From an uncultured Bacteroidales bacterium (GTDB taxonomy: Bacteria > Bacteroidota > Bacteroidia > Bacteroidales > Paludibacteraceae), in NCBI GenBank assembly GCA_903929065.1, contig CAIYTJ010000134.1, forward strand, positions 1-12,875: 12,875 nt of DNA. The letters run 5' to 3'. This document shows, in pieces, positions 1 to 7,097 of the stretch. Below the pieces are notes generated by a model, which did not search any database, was not told the DNA's origin, and was given only the letters and a program-made list of their open reading frames with translations. How positions within the stretch are numbered: the first letter of the stretch is position 1; each line of letters begins with the position of its first letter. Made by a program: the position numbers and the translations under genes.

Positions 1-106
1 CAAGTTGCTATTTTGGAAAGCTGTGTGCCTTGCTGGACACCTCAAGCCTTTCTGTTTCATTGAGTATATTGAAAATATCGGATCATCAGTGCTAACCACT
101 TACCTT

Positions 107-114
107 TACGTTTG
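107..114 (+). promoter_or_regulatory. Possible Bacteroidota -7 box upstream of the first gene
   Basis: TACGTTTG matches the Bacteroidota -7 consensus TAnnTTTG and lies 17 nt before the ATG at 132, which would give a very short leader. I see no matching -33 TTG at the usual distance of about 20 nt; the nearest is at 69-71. This is therefore a weak call. Bases 1-131 hold no other recognisable feature. Confidence 0.3.
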
Positions 115-131
115 ATTAATCTTTATAGGCG

Positions 132-836
132 ATGAGAATAGTTGGGCAACAATTAATTGAGGTCATTAAAGAAAAGGAACTTCAAAAAATATCTACTGAT
201 GTTATCGATAGCATTATCGACTCGAAGTTGCCTGAAGGAATCCTCAAGGATGTACCGTTTCTATCAACAATTTTTGGAACTTACAATGCAGTTACAAGCA
301 TTCAAGACAAACTTTTCCTAAAAAAAATGTTGACTTTCCTACACGAGTTGAAGTCGGTTCCACAAGACAGGAGAATTGAACAAATAATCAAGATAGAAGA
401 CGACACTAAATACAAAACAAAGGTGGGTGAAAAGCTCCTTTATATTATTAGTAAATGTGATGATCTTGATAAATCCAGCATGGTGGGAAGTCTCTTTAAA
501 TGTTACTTGGAGAGCAAAATTTCTTACGATGAGTTTCTTGCATGCGTAAGTTGCGTAGATAGGACGCCGCTGCCAGATCTAATAAATTTCATTCAGGGTG
601 ATTGGGACGAAATAGACATTGAAGACGGCGGCTCGGAACTTGTTTCTTATGGACTAATGGAGATCAGGATTACTAAGCCTACATTGAAAATTGAACACGA
701 TTCAAATGTCGACTGGGGAGACCATTACGCACCCTCTGACGAAGAAGTATTAGAAAGTAAAATTAAGCTTGCTGGATTCAATGCTACTTGTCACGTAACG
801 TCAAATGGGATGCATTTGCGACACTATCTTAGATAA
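132..836 (+). CDS. Unrecognised 234-residue protein
   Basis: I do not recognise a named family. The product has no signal peptide and no convincing membrane helix, so it is probably cytoplasmic. Residues 1-155 look mainly alpha-helical: a hydrophobic amphipathic stretch around 35-55 (ending TIFGTYNAVTS), a charged segment, then helices around 100-150 containing a C-x-x-C-V-D-R-T motif and PDL. The last 80 residues are acidic and mixed, with a strand-like YGLMEIRITKPTLKIE segment that could be a small separate domain. The start at ATG 132 follows an A/T-rich leader. The next gene begins 54 nt after the stop on the same strand, so the two may be co-transcribed. The helical region resembles uncharacterised bacterial proteins met in accessory regions, but that is an impression and no function is assigned. 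Confidence 0.7.
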   Translation: MRIVGQQLIEVIKEKELQKISTDVIDSIIDSKLPEGILKDVPFLSTIFGTYNAVTSIQDKLFLKKMLTFLHELKSVPQDRRIEQIIKIEDDTKYKTKVGEKLLYIISKCDDLDKSSMVGSLFKCYLESKISYDEFLACVSCVDRTPLPDLINFIQGDWDEIDIEDGGSELVSYGLMEIRITKPTLKIEHDSNVDWGDHYAPSDEEVLESKIKLAGFNATCHVTSNGMHLRHYLR

Positions 837-890
837 GATAACAAGTTGCTTTCGTCTGCCTCTTCGTTTTGACCTGATAAAAAATTGAAA

Positions 891-1883
891 ATGACTGAAC
901 CTTCCTACTACTACATTGTCAATGAGATATTGCTCAACTGGAATATCGAAAAATTGGTGTCATCAACTGAATTTCGAGCGCCAGAAGAATCCTTATCGGA
1001 ATGCAAAAAGAATGCCGGGCAGTTTTATGATAACAAAAAGAATCGGGTTGAATATTGGATGATGCTCGGTACCTATGAGATCGCAACTTATCAAAAATTT
1101 GAACTGAACATTACTCTTGTTGAAATAAAAGAGGGGGTTAAAACGGAATACATCGTCAAAAGCATCAACAAGAATATCCTTCCTGGCAATCTATCCTATG
1201 AACAGAGAGTATTGTCCCAATACCCTGCGAATGTTGACAGCTGGTATCGGCTGAACTCCTGTGAGGAAGATCAGAAAACGATTGACCAGAATGTAACTGT
1301 TCGCATTGAAAAGAAGCGGTTGGAAAAAACTTTGGGAAGAGGAAGATTTTCTTGGTTTAAGAAATTATTCCAACTTAGCTTCTTAACGTGTATTGTCTTT
1401 GTTGTTAATGCACAAAATAAAAATATTGACTTATTTACAAAGCTTATGGGTGTGTCTTCAAAATCACAATCATATGCGAAATTTATTAGTTCAATTAATG
1501 AGAAACCTAATGTAAAGTATTATCCCAAAGAATATAAAAACCAAGATTGGACTTATGTGTCTTTTTATGGTAAAGGATTCGAAATAATGATAGTCGATAG
1601 TAGGGTTCATCAGATCTTCTTCCATAATAAAAAAAATTCCAAATTCACTACCTTTTCCCAACCACTTCCCTATGGATTGTTTTGGTTTATGAAAAAAGAT
1701 GAAGTTCATGCACGATTAGGTTCTCCAACCTGCATTGGTGGCGGTGGCGAATTCTTAGGAGAAAAAGTACTTTTTTGGGATAAATATGGTTATTCAAAGT
1801 ATTCCTTAAATGTGATCTATAATGATAATGATGAAGTATATGAAATCTGCTTAACAGAAATAAATTGTACGAAAAAACAATAG
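891..1883 (+). CDS. Unrecognised protein with an internal signal peptide-like segment; possible gene fusion
   Basis: The product has 330 residues from ATG 891; an in-frame TTG at 885 is possible but less likely, and the start is preceded by an A-rich stretch. Residues about 1-155 look like a soluble domain of unknown type. Around residue 160 comes Lys-Lys, a hydrophobic core (LSFLTCIVFVV) and NAQ. That is the layout of a Bacteroidota N-terminal secretion signal, but here it lies in the middle of the protein. The following 155 residues are rich in Tyr, Phe and Lys. They include a segment reading about W-F-M-K-K-D-E-V-x-x-R-L-G-x-P, similar to small envelope proteins of the SmpA/BamE-like type. 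Base composition falls from about 45% GC at 1201-1320 to about 27% at 1381-1500. I infer a fusion of a cytoplasmic gene to a secreted-protein gene, or else a single-pass membrane protein. No function is assigned. Confidence 0.6.
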   Translation: MTEPSYYYIVNEILLNWNIEKLVSSTEFRAPEESLSECKKNAGQFYDNKKNRVEYWMMLGTYEIATYQKFELNITLVEIKEGVKTEYIVKSINKNILPGNLSYEQRVLSQYPANVDSWYRLNSCEEDQKTIDQNVTVRIEKKRLEKTLGRGRFSWFKKLFQLSFLTCIVFVVNAQNKNIDLFTKLMGVSSKSQSYAKFISSINEKPNVKYYPKEYKNQDWTYVSFYGKGFEIMIVDSRVHQIFFHNKKNSKFTTFSQPLPYGLFWFMKKDEVHARLGSPTCIGGGGEFLGEKVLFWDKYGYSKYSLNVIYNDNDEVYEICLTEINCTKKQ

Positions 1884-1919
1884 AAGCTGATTGGACTTAT
1901 ATATCAGTATTAATTTGTC

Positions 1920-3110
1920 TTAAAAATTAACTTCAATTAGATTTTGCATCCCTGTTAATTCTATTTGTTTTGCCTCATTGGCATAAGAGACTACAATGGT
2001 TTTACCAGAGTAAATACTTTTATCAAGATCAATGGGAGTAAAGCCAATTCTCTGGAATGAAGTTGACAAAATTGGCACTGAACCAACATTTGATATTATT
2101 CTTATTTTACCATTCGGAATTTCATAATTATTTGAGCGAAACTCTTCTGAATTACTATTAAGTTCATCCGAATATTCCGTTGCATTCGATATTTCGAATA
2201 GTTTTGGTGCTGATACCTTTGATATATCATTTGAACAAAAGTATTTAAGTTTCTCTAAATAAAAGTTCAGTGAAGGTTCATTACGTTCTTGAATCCTACG
2301 AAATAATCGAGATTCGTTAGGGTTCAAAAAGTCTTGATTAGTAAACAAGAAATTATCAAGTGTATTAAATCCTCTTTCTCTGTGCATCACTTCGTTCCAA
2401 AGGGATTTATCATACTTTAGGGCTTCGAGTGCGGTTACTATTACCCATACTGAAAACCTATCCATTTTACTATTATAATCAGAAGATGTCCTTCTGGGGT
2501 GTTGAAATTCACTACGTCCCTGTTCCAGTGATTTATTATAAGGTAGTCCATCCACATACATGCCGTCATAGTCAATCAATTTAACATCGAAATCATCAGG
2601 CGGACCAGAAATAATAATATTACCACATTGTAAATCGCCATGCCCAATATTATGATGCTCCAAGTCTTGAGAAATAGCTACTAACTTTTGTTGAATTTGG
2701 GACAGTAGATCATTGTTATTGATATTATTTTTAACAAACTTATCAATCAGCAAACCGTCAACCCAATCCATTTTTAAAATTGGGAGCCATTTACCCTTAA
2801 AAGATATTTCATCTTCGATTAATTCGCAATTAGTTATCCAGCTTGAATGTATATTTTTAAGATAATTACAGATAATTCTGTAACGTTCTATAGTTTCGTC
2901 CTCTATACTTAGAAAACATCGGATTGCATAATAATTGCCATTTAACCCACCTTTAAATACCGCCGCAAAAGCTCCTGATCCAAATACAAATATCTTTATC
3001 GGGTAACTTTTTGAAGCGATAAATTCTATTCCAAATAGAGAATCAAATGCGGCACCACCTTTTTGAATTATAAGCTGGTTATATTCTCCAATAGTCGGGA
3101 ATTTAGTCAT
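1920..3110 (-). CDS. Protein kinase-like protein of a TerY-P-type triad
   Basis: The 396-residue product has a serine/threonine kinase-like fold. The Gly-rich loop GSGAFAAVFKG is at residues 44-54 and the catalytic loop HGDLQCGN at 157-164, with Asp159 and Asn164. LIDYD at 178-182 replaces the usual DFG. The VAIK position reads YAIR, so Arg64 occupies the place of the ATP-binding Lys. A C-terminal beta-rich segment (about 330-396) follows the kinase lobes. I chose ATG 3110, which overlaps the phosphatase stop by 8 nt. An in-frame ATG at 3134 is possible, and one at 3203 lies inside the phosphatase's C-terminal domain and is unlikely. It is the last gene of a vWA-PP2C-kinase cluster, so it probably phosphorylates a cluster partner or an unknown client, with the PP2C as antagonist. 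Whether it is catalytically active is uncertain because of Arg64. Confidence 0.88.
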   Translation of the reverse strand: MTKFPTIGEYNQLIIQKGGAAFDSLFGIEFIASKSYPIKIFVFGSGAFAAVFKGGLNGNYYAIRCFLSIEDETIERYRIICNYLKNIHSSWITNCELIEDEISFKGKWLPILKMDWVDGLLIDKFVKNNINNNDLLSQIQQKLVAISQDLEHHNIGHGDLQCGNIIISGPPDDFDVKLIDYDGMYVDGLPYNKSLEQGRSEFQHPRRTSSDYNSKMDRFSVWVIVTALEALKYDKSLWNEVMHRERGFNTLDNFLFTNQDFLNPNESRLFRRIQERNEPSLNFYLEKLKYFCSNDISKVSAPKLFEISNATEYSDELNSNSEEFRSNNYEIPNGKIRIISNVGSVPILSTSFQRIGFTPIDLDKSIYSGKTIVVSYANEAKQIELTGMQNLIEVNF

Positions 3111-4401
3111 GGTTATGTTTTGAATTTCCACCATTATTATTTTGATATTTTTGCCACATTCTCTCTGAATTTTTGCCCCAAATACCATTAATCGGCGTTT
3201 CATAACCCGCTTTCCTTAATTCTTTTTGTCTTGATTGGGCTTCCTTTTTTGATAGAGTAGGAACAGCAATAGTGGGCTCTCCTTTTTTAGTTGTGTCTAT
3301 CGATACCGGTTTGTTGAAATTCTCCAGCTTTTGTTCCAATGAATTTATTTTTGTAACTATTTTTTCAATAGAATTCTCAGAATTAACGTCTGCACTTTTA
3401 GGTTCTGATCCCTTTTTTGTTCCGCTAAAATGATAAATAGCAAATAGGTTTAATAGTAACAAACTAATCGCAACGAATATGAGCAATTCGTTTTGTTTTT
3501 GTTTTTTTTTAACTTGCTCAAAATCGTTTTTGACACCATTAAACTGGCTTCTTATTTCTTGCATTTGCATATCAGTAAAATTTAAAATCGTATCTTTTAA
3601 AAGTGAATTAGGTATAAATTCTGGTTCTTTTTCCTTTGGGAAATAAAAATCAATTGGTGGAAATATTTTATTGACAATATCATCATTGTTAACTTCAATG
3701 ATTATTGCTGAAATATCATCTTCCTCTAATTCCTTGCTTCCCCAATATTTTAAACAAAATTTATGTAGAGATTCAAAATTGCTGATTGCAATAACTTCCG
3801 AGAGAGTAGTGATATTCTTAAGAATGAACCTGCTAAGGGCATCAGTTGCAATAATAATCTTATCTCCTAATTCATAATCAATTATTTTTTGTGTAAAAAA
3901 TGTTTCATCAATTTTATCATCTAATAATTGTTCTGTATTAAGAAAGGAATTGTTATTATCCAGGGAATCTATATTCGTAAAAGGAAAAGGAGTTACATCA
4001 TTATTTTTTTTCAGGAGAAATAAATTTGAATCACCACTTGTAATAATGTTTAGTTTATTTTCTTCAATAAATTGTAAGCCCAAAAGAGTGCTTGTTCCCC
4101 CTCTTTGCATTTTAGTCCTTTCGATTGAAGCTATCGCAGAATTTGGACTAAATTCGAACTTTACATTTTTATATGCTTTAGCATATTCTTTAAGTTCTGA
4201 AATTAATTCAAGACTATTAAAATTAGGGGATTTTACAAATTCGGTTGTTAGAATACCAGCCCATATTTCAGAACAAAAACTTTGTGTCGTACCGTCAGCT
4301 AATGCAAATGACTTATTTGATATGTTAATGGCATACTTGTCTTGTATGAATTTATATTCATATGATGACCTTTTTTGAAGTTGTAGTACTTTGATGCTCA
4401 T
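3103..4401 (-). CDS. Membrane-anchored PP2C-family phosphatase with a C-terminal peptidoglycan-binding-like domain
   Basis: The product has 432 residues. Residues 1-240 are a PP2C-type metal-dependent Ser/Thr phosphatase domain. LADG with metal-ligand Asp36, RGGTSTLL at 100-107, SGDSNLFLL at 122-130, ATDALSRF at 185-192 and EEDDIS at 226-231 correspond to the standard PP2C motifs. A helical, Lys-rich juxtamembrane segment (about 265-304) leads to one transmembrane helix (about 305-325). A short coiled-coil stretch (344-362) follows. Residues about 384-420 then resemble a PG_binding_1 repeat, with KEAQSRQKELRKAGY, NGIWGKNSE and a final W-x-x-Y-Q. The basic residues before the helix predict phosphatase inside and the C-terminal domain in the periplasm. 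ATG 4401 overlaps the vWA gene stop as TAATG, and its own stop overlaps the kinase start, so translational coupling is likely. It probably reverses the kinase's phosphorylation while sensing or anchoring to the cell wall; that role is inference. Confidence 0.88.
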   Translation of the reverse strand: MSIKVLQLQKRSSYEYKFIQDKYAINISNKSFALADGTTQSFCSEIWAGILTTEFVKSPNFNSLELISELKEYAKAYKNVKFEFSPNSAIASIERTKMQRGGTSTLLGLQFIEENKLNIITSGDSNLFLLKKNNDVTPFPFTNIDSLDNNNSFLNTEQLLDDKIDETFFTQKIIDYELGDKIIIATDALSRFILKNITTLSEVIAISNFESLHKFCLKYWGSKELEEDDISAIIIEVNNDDIVNKIFPPIDFYFPKEKEPEFIPNSLLKDTILNFTDMQMQEIRSQFNGVKNDFEQVKKKQKQNELLIFVAISLLLLNLFAIYHFSGTKKGSEPKSADVNSENSIEKIVTKINSLEQKLENFNKPVSIDTTKKGEPTIAVPTLSKKEAQSRQKELRKAGYETPINGIWGKNSERMWQKYQNNNGGNSKHNHD

Positions 4402-5219
4402 TATTGAGGGGTACCAATATTTAGGAAATTAAGCAAGTCAGTAGCATTCCCGTTAAAAACATATCCTTTTGCATTACTCATGATCTGGTATCCTTTTTGT
4501 TGAGCAATTCTAATCATGTTTTCGTTAAGTTGAGTTGATATATCAAATAACAGTCTTTGGAATTTATCATTTGAATTTACTTCGCTCGGAAATAAAAGCC
4601 GATCACCAGCGATTGATGAAATGTGAATATTCAAAATGCTCACAGTACCATAATTAGTTCCTAATCGATTTATTTGTTCCACTTCATTTTTAAGAAGATT
4701 GAAATTATTTCCGCCGTCAGTTGCTTCACCATCAGTGATATTGATAATAATAGGCGGATGGCAATCTCTATGATTACCCCAGTTTATCCAGTCATTGCAC
4801 AATCTTTTTGCATTTTCAAAAGCTTTTGTCATTGGAGTATTATTCCCTGCGTAAGGTTGGATCCAAATTGGTTTATCATTTACTTCACGTAACGGGTTAT
4901 CAAAAATGTTTTTAATTGCTACAACCCATTTACTCGATAGTTGTCCTTCCCAACCTGATTGGGCACTATTTTCTTGCTTACCATAACCAATTATGGCAAT
5001 TTCAAAACGATTCTTTACTTCACCTGCCCCACCTATACAACGCAGTCCAACTTCATAAATAATTTCATTAATTGAATTTGCGACTTCTACGGCTTTCGTA
5101 TGGCGAGCATTACCAAACTCGCTCCCCATTGACCCACTTTGATCAATAAGATAAACGAGCAAACATGGGTTTGTACTGCTAATCGTAAGATATTGTAATT
5201 GATGAATGTTGTTTGGCAT
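4401..5219 (-). CDS. terY: vWA-domain protein, TerY-like
   Basis: The product is 272 residues, mostly a single von Willebrand factor A domain. The metal-ion-dependent adhesion site is intact: DQSGSM at 26-31 (D-x-S-x-S), Thr128 in NNTPMTKA, and Asp163 in NITDGEATD. There is no signal peptide or membrane helix, so it is cytoplasmic. TerY-like vWA proteins occur with a PP2C phosphatase and a kinase, forming the TerY-P triad, and are thought to act as phosphorylatable or metal-responsive scaffolds. That order of genes is seen here, with a TAATG overlap into the phosphatase gene. The gene symbol is assigned by domain and context and is only approximate. No TerC, TerD or other core tellurite-resistance genes are present in the window, so the triad is acting in a different setting or its partners lie outside. 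Confidence 0.87.
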   Translation of the reverse strand: MPNNIHQLQYLTISSTNPCLLVYLIDQSGSMGSEFGNARHTKAVEVANSINEIIYEVGLRCIGGAGEVKNRFEIAIIGYGKQENSAQSGWEGQLSSKWVVAIKNIFDNPLREVNDKPIWIQPYAGNNTPMTKAFENAKRLCNDWINWGNHRDCHPPIIINITDGEATDGGNNFNLLKNEVEQINRLGTNYGTVSILNIHISSIAGDRLLFPSEVNSNDKFQRLLFDISTQLNENMIRIAQQKGYQIMSNAKGYVFNGNATDLLNFLNIGTPQ

Positions 5220-5237
5220 TTCTACTGATTTAAAAAT

Positions 5238-5257
5238 AATTATTTGTATAAATCCCC
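5238..5257 (-). repeat. 20-nt repeat encoding the shared GDLYK tail end (copy 1)
   Basis: These 20 bases are identical to 5621-5640, at the 3' end of the neighbouring DUF805 gene. They cover the stop codon, the codons for DLYK and two bases after the stop. Identity at the DNA level, including a noncoding flank, suggests the tail was duplicated from one gene to the other. Confidence 0.8.
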
Positions 5258-5599
5258 GTCTTTGTAATCTTCTTTAGATTCCGAAACAGAATCATTAGTA
5301 TAGCCACTGCCAGGATTATTATGTCCCCCATCATATCCCCCTTGGTAACCAGTTCCTGAGGGATTTTGATTGGTACCTTGCTGATTTGAATTTGGACTCC
5401 CTTTGGGCTTCATACAATAAACCCAAATCATAGCGATAATAGGCATAATAAACCCAAATACCCCCCAGCCTCCTGTGTCTCTATTGAGTTCTTTCGCCTT
5501 ATTAGAACATACAACCGCACCAACAATTCTTAGAACCAAATTGAGAAAAATAAAAAAAGCACCAGCTCCTTGATCCGATCCAGCTTGTAATAAGAGCAT
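5240..5599 (-). CDS. Small two-helix membrane protein with a Gly/Tyr/Asn-rich tail
   Basis: The product has 119 residues with hydrophobic helices at about 13-31 and 45-62, joined by a short polar loop (SNKAKELNRDTGGW). A soluble tail of about 55 residues follows, rich in Gly, Asn, Ser and Tyr and ending YKDGDLYK. With two helices, the tail and the N-terminus should be on the same side, probably the cytoplasm given the MKPKG sequence after the second helix. The family is an uncharacterised small membrane protein type. It lies 20 nt before the TerY-like gene and 23 nt after the DUF805 gene, so it is very likely in the same operon. Its tail is related to that of the DUF805 protein, sharing GGHNNP and the GDLYK end. 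Function is unknown; I infer a membrane docking site for the phosphosignalling proteins. Confidence 0.8.
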   Translation of the reverse strand: MLLLQAGSDQGAGAFFIFLNLVLRIVGAVVCSNKAKELNRDTGGWGVFGFIMPIIAMIWVYCMKPKGSPNSNQQGTNQNPSGTGYQGGYDGGHNNPGSGYTNDSVSESKEDYKDGDLYK

Positions 5600-5620
5600 A
5601 AGAAAAATTTAGTGTAAATT

Positions 5621-5640
5621 AATTATTTGTATAAATCCCC
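5621..5640 (-). repeat. 20-nt repeat encoding the shared GDLYK tail end (copy 2)
   Basis: This is the second copy, at the 3' end of the DUF805 gene, identical to 5238-5257. Further upstream in both genes the codons for GGHNNP are also similar in DNA, so the homology extends over much of the tail with gaps. Confidence 0.8.
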
Positions 5641-6069
5641 ATTGTTGTAACCATCTTTATTTTGTGGTGGTGCTGAGGAGCCATAGTTTGAATTTGGATT
5701 ATTATGCCCACCCGAATAACCACCCGAATAACCACCCGATGAATTTGTCGTAGAATTGGAATTTTGAATTCCTTTGGGATTTTCACCGTACTGATTCACA
5801 CCTGCTTGTCCATCCTGGAAAATAAGCCATAAAGGATAAAATGGAATAAGTTGCCACCAACCACTATTGCCAACATCATGGCATCTTTTTGCGCCCTGTG
5901 CCCACAAAAACCAAAGCAGTGGAATGTAGCCAATAAAAAATATTGCCAAATCTCTATTTGATGCAACCATTAATCTTATTACTACTGCTGCAAAACAATA
6001 AATAATAAAACTCAACCCATATTCTGACCTTCTGATTCTACCATCAAAGGAAAAAGGATTATTGAACAT
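5623..6069 (-). CDS. DUF805 membrane protein with a Gly/Tyr/Asn-rich tail
   Basis: The product has 148 residues. The first 90 match the DUF805 (YhaH-like) family of small inner-membrane proteins: FSFDGRIRRSEY at 6-17, hydrophobic helices at about 18-36 and 39-57, then AKRCHDVGNSGWW at 60-72 and a third hydrophobic segment at about 73-84. The remaining 60 residues are a low-complexity extension not typical of the family core. It contains SGGYSGGYSGGHNNP and ends NGDLYK, which resembles the tail of the next gene product. It is the first gene of the five-gene membrane/vWA/PP2C/kinase cluster, and its ATG at 6069 follows a noncoding gap. DUF805 function is not established; here it is probably the membrane component of the signalling module. 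Confidence 0.88.
   Translation of the reverse strand: MFNNPFSFDGRIRRSEYGLSFIIYCFAAVVIRLMVASNRDLAIFFIGYIPLLWFLWAQGAKRCHDVGNSGWWQLIPFYPLWLIFQDGQAGVNQYGENPKGIQNSNSTTNSSGGYSGGYSGGHNNPNSNYGSSAPPQNKDGYNNGDLYK
5710..5742 (-). repeat. 12-nt tandem repeat in the DUF805 tail
   Basis: Two perfect copies of ACCCGAATAACC (5710-5721 and 5722-5733, plus-strand reading) are followed by a partial third copy. They encode the repeated SGGY units of the DUF805 protein tail. Being in frame, repeat slippage would lengthen or shorten the tail by four residues without breaking the gene. Confidence 0.85.
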
Positions 6070-6174
6070 AGTCTATCATTTTTTAGTTGCGAGTAAAAAA
6101 GTAGGCGAGCAATGTAGTTAGCGTGAATTACACTAAAACTGATTTCGCAAAATAAACATTTTAATTCTTTTTTT

Positions 6175-6320
6175 TTAATTACCCGCATTTGTATTAAATT
6201 TTTTTACATAAAAGCAGCGTATTAGTTTGAATTTGTAAGATCCAGTTAGATAGATAACAAGATAATAATTAAATCCCAAACCTGGGCCTAAACCTAAACG
6301 ATCATCAATTATTTCGCCCC
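6175..6320 (-). pseudogene. Out-of-frame C-terminal remainder of the tRNA-protein-transferase-like gene
   Basis: In the frame one base downstream of the main reading frame, translation stays open to the stop at 6175. It reads on from EIIDDRLG through a strand-like FNYYLVIYLTGSYKFKLIRC segment. Bacteroidota members of the transferase family, as I remember them, carry on past the acyltransferase domain with a similar stretch (about v-v-y-D-x-x-x-x-x-y-x-L-x-x-C). Switching frame at the GGGG run (6317-6320 on the minus strand) joins the two parts into a protein of about 302 residues. It could be a disabling one-base insertion, a sequencing error or programmed frameshifting. If translation ends at 6305, this stretch is noncoding. 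Confidence 0.45.
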
Positions 6321-7084
6321 TTAAACATGATGGATTCAAAGCACAACTGAAAATATCTTCTGAATATATTAAACCGTTTGGCATTGCCTTTATCTATGTA
6401 CTTCTGGCTTGATAAATAGTGTGCCTTCCATTCTAAATATGGAATCCATGTCCCGGCAGTAATGTCATAAACCTCGATTGCATTTTTGTTAATAAATAGT
6501 TTGTAATCCAGTTTGTGAATACCAGGCACAATATTCCCCGGATAATAGTATTCAATACCCGCTTTAAGGCAATAACTTACTTTCTCTAAAACCAGATATT
6601 TGCCAAGGCTGTATTTTCTATAATCAGGGTCATAAAAATTCATTACGCCTGAAATGCTATTGTTGCCTTTATCAAATAAACCTGCAGCAATCAGTTCATT
6701 TTTATCTCTGATTTTTATAACCTCAGTATTGAAAGTATGCGTATCACTACCAAAGATATATTTCAATGAATTTTCGTTTAAGAAAGTGGCAACCTTTTTA
6801 TACTGAACAAATAATTGTTCAAGCTCATGGTCAATCCTGAATGGCTCATAATCTATCGAATACTTTTTTCTAACCCTATTCATGAGCCTCCTTTGGCTAC
6901 TACTCAAAACCATGGACGCAACATCATATCTTATCCAGTAAGCAGGGTAGGTAACACCATTTATCGTTACATTATCTTCCGTAAACATGCAACCTACTGA
7001 CAAGCTACGATACCAACCTCTTGAAAGAAAATCATCCAGTACATCATCTTTAAACGTGTCCAAAAATGCAACATCCTCGTCCAT
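6305..7084 (-). CDS. Arginyl-tRNA-protein transferase-like (aminoacyl-transferase) protein, probably frameshifted
   Basis: The 259-residue frame matches the C-terminal catalytic (GNAT-like) domain of ATE1/Bpt tRNA-protein transferases. These move an amino acid from aminoacyl-tRNA to a protein N-terminus for degradation. Visible signatures are RGWYR at 22-26, SSSQRRL at 61-67, a variable helical segment, then GVMNFYDPDY at 146-155, YSLGKYLV at 158-165, and GIEYYYPGNIVPG leading to DYKL at 193-196. The N-terminal Cys-rich motif of eukaryotic ATE1 is absent, as expected in the Bacteroidota group, so substrate and amino-acid specificity cannot be stated. The gene lies 13 nt after the 188-residue gene and is probably co-transcribed with it and rmuC. 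The frame stops at 6305 just after a GGGG run, and the expected C-terminal strands continue in another frame, so the product may be truncated by about 46 residues. Confidence 0.75.
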   Translation of the reverse strand: MDEDVAFLDTFKDDVLDDFLSRGWYRSLSVGCMFTEDNVTINGVTYPAYWIRYDVASMVLSSSQRRLMNRVRKKYSIDYEPFRIDHELEQLFVQYKKVATFLNENSLKYIFGSDTHTFNTEVIKIRDKNELIAAGLFDKGNNSISGVMNFYDPDYRKYSLGKYLVLEKVSYCLKAGIEYYYPGNIVPGIHKLDYKLFINKNAIEVYDITAGTWIPYLEWKAHYLSSQKYIDKGNAKRFNIFRRYFQLCFESIMFKGRNN

Positions 7085-7097
7085 ACTTAGAATAGTT

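Noticed and set aside
1..850. Direct repeat CAAGTTGCT at 1-9 and 842-850 flanking the first gene
   Set aside because: Only 9 bp match and the sequences diverge at once on the right side; the window edge prevents seeing whether the first copy extends, so chance is the simplest reading.
3111..3203. Earlier start for the kinase at 3203 or 3134
   Set aside because: The extra residues come from the phosphatase C-terminal domain read in another frame. ATG 3110 gives the usual short overlap of coupled genes.
5700..5745. Short tandem repeat considered as a CRISPR-like array
   Set aside because: The 12-nt units are adjacent without spacers and encode SGGY repeats in frame.
6148..6155. Possible -7 box (TTATTTTG on the minus strand) for the five-gene cluster
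   Set aside because: It misses the TA of TAnnTTTG and has no -33 TTG at a suitable distance, so the promoter of the cluster remains unidentified.
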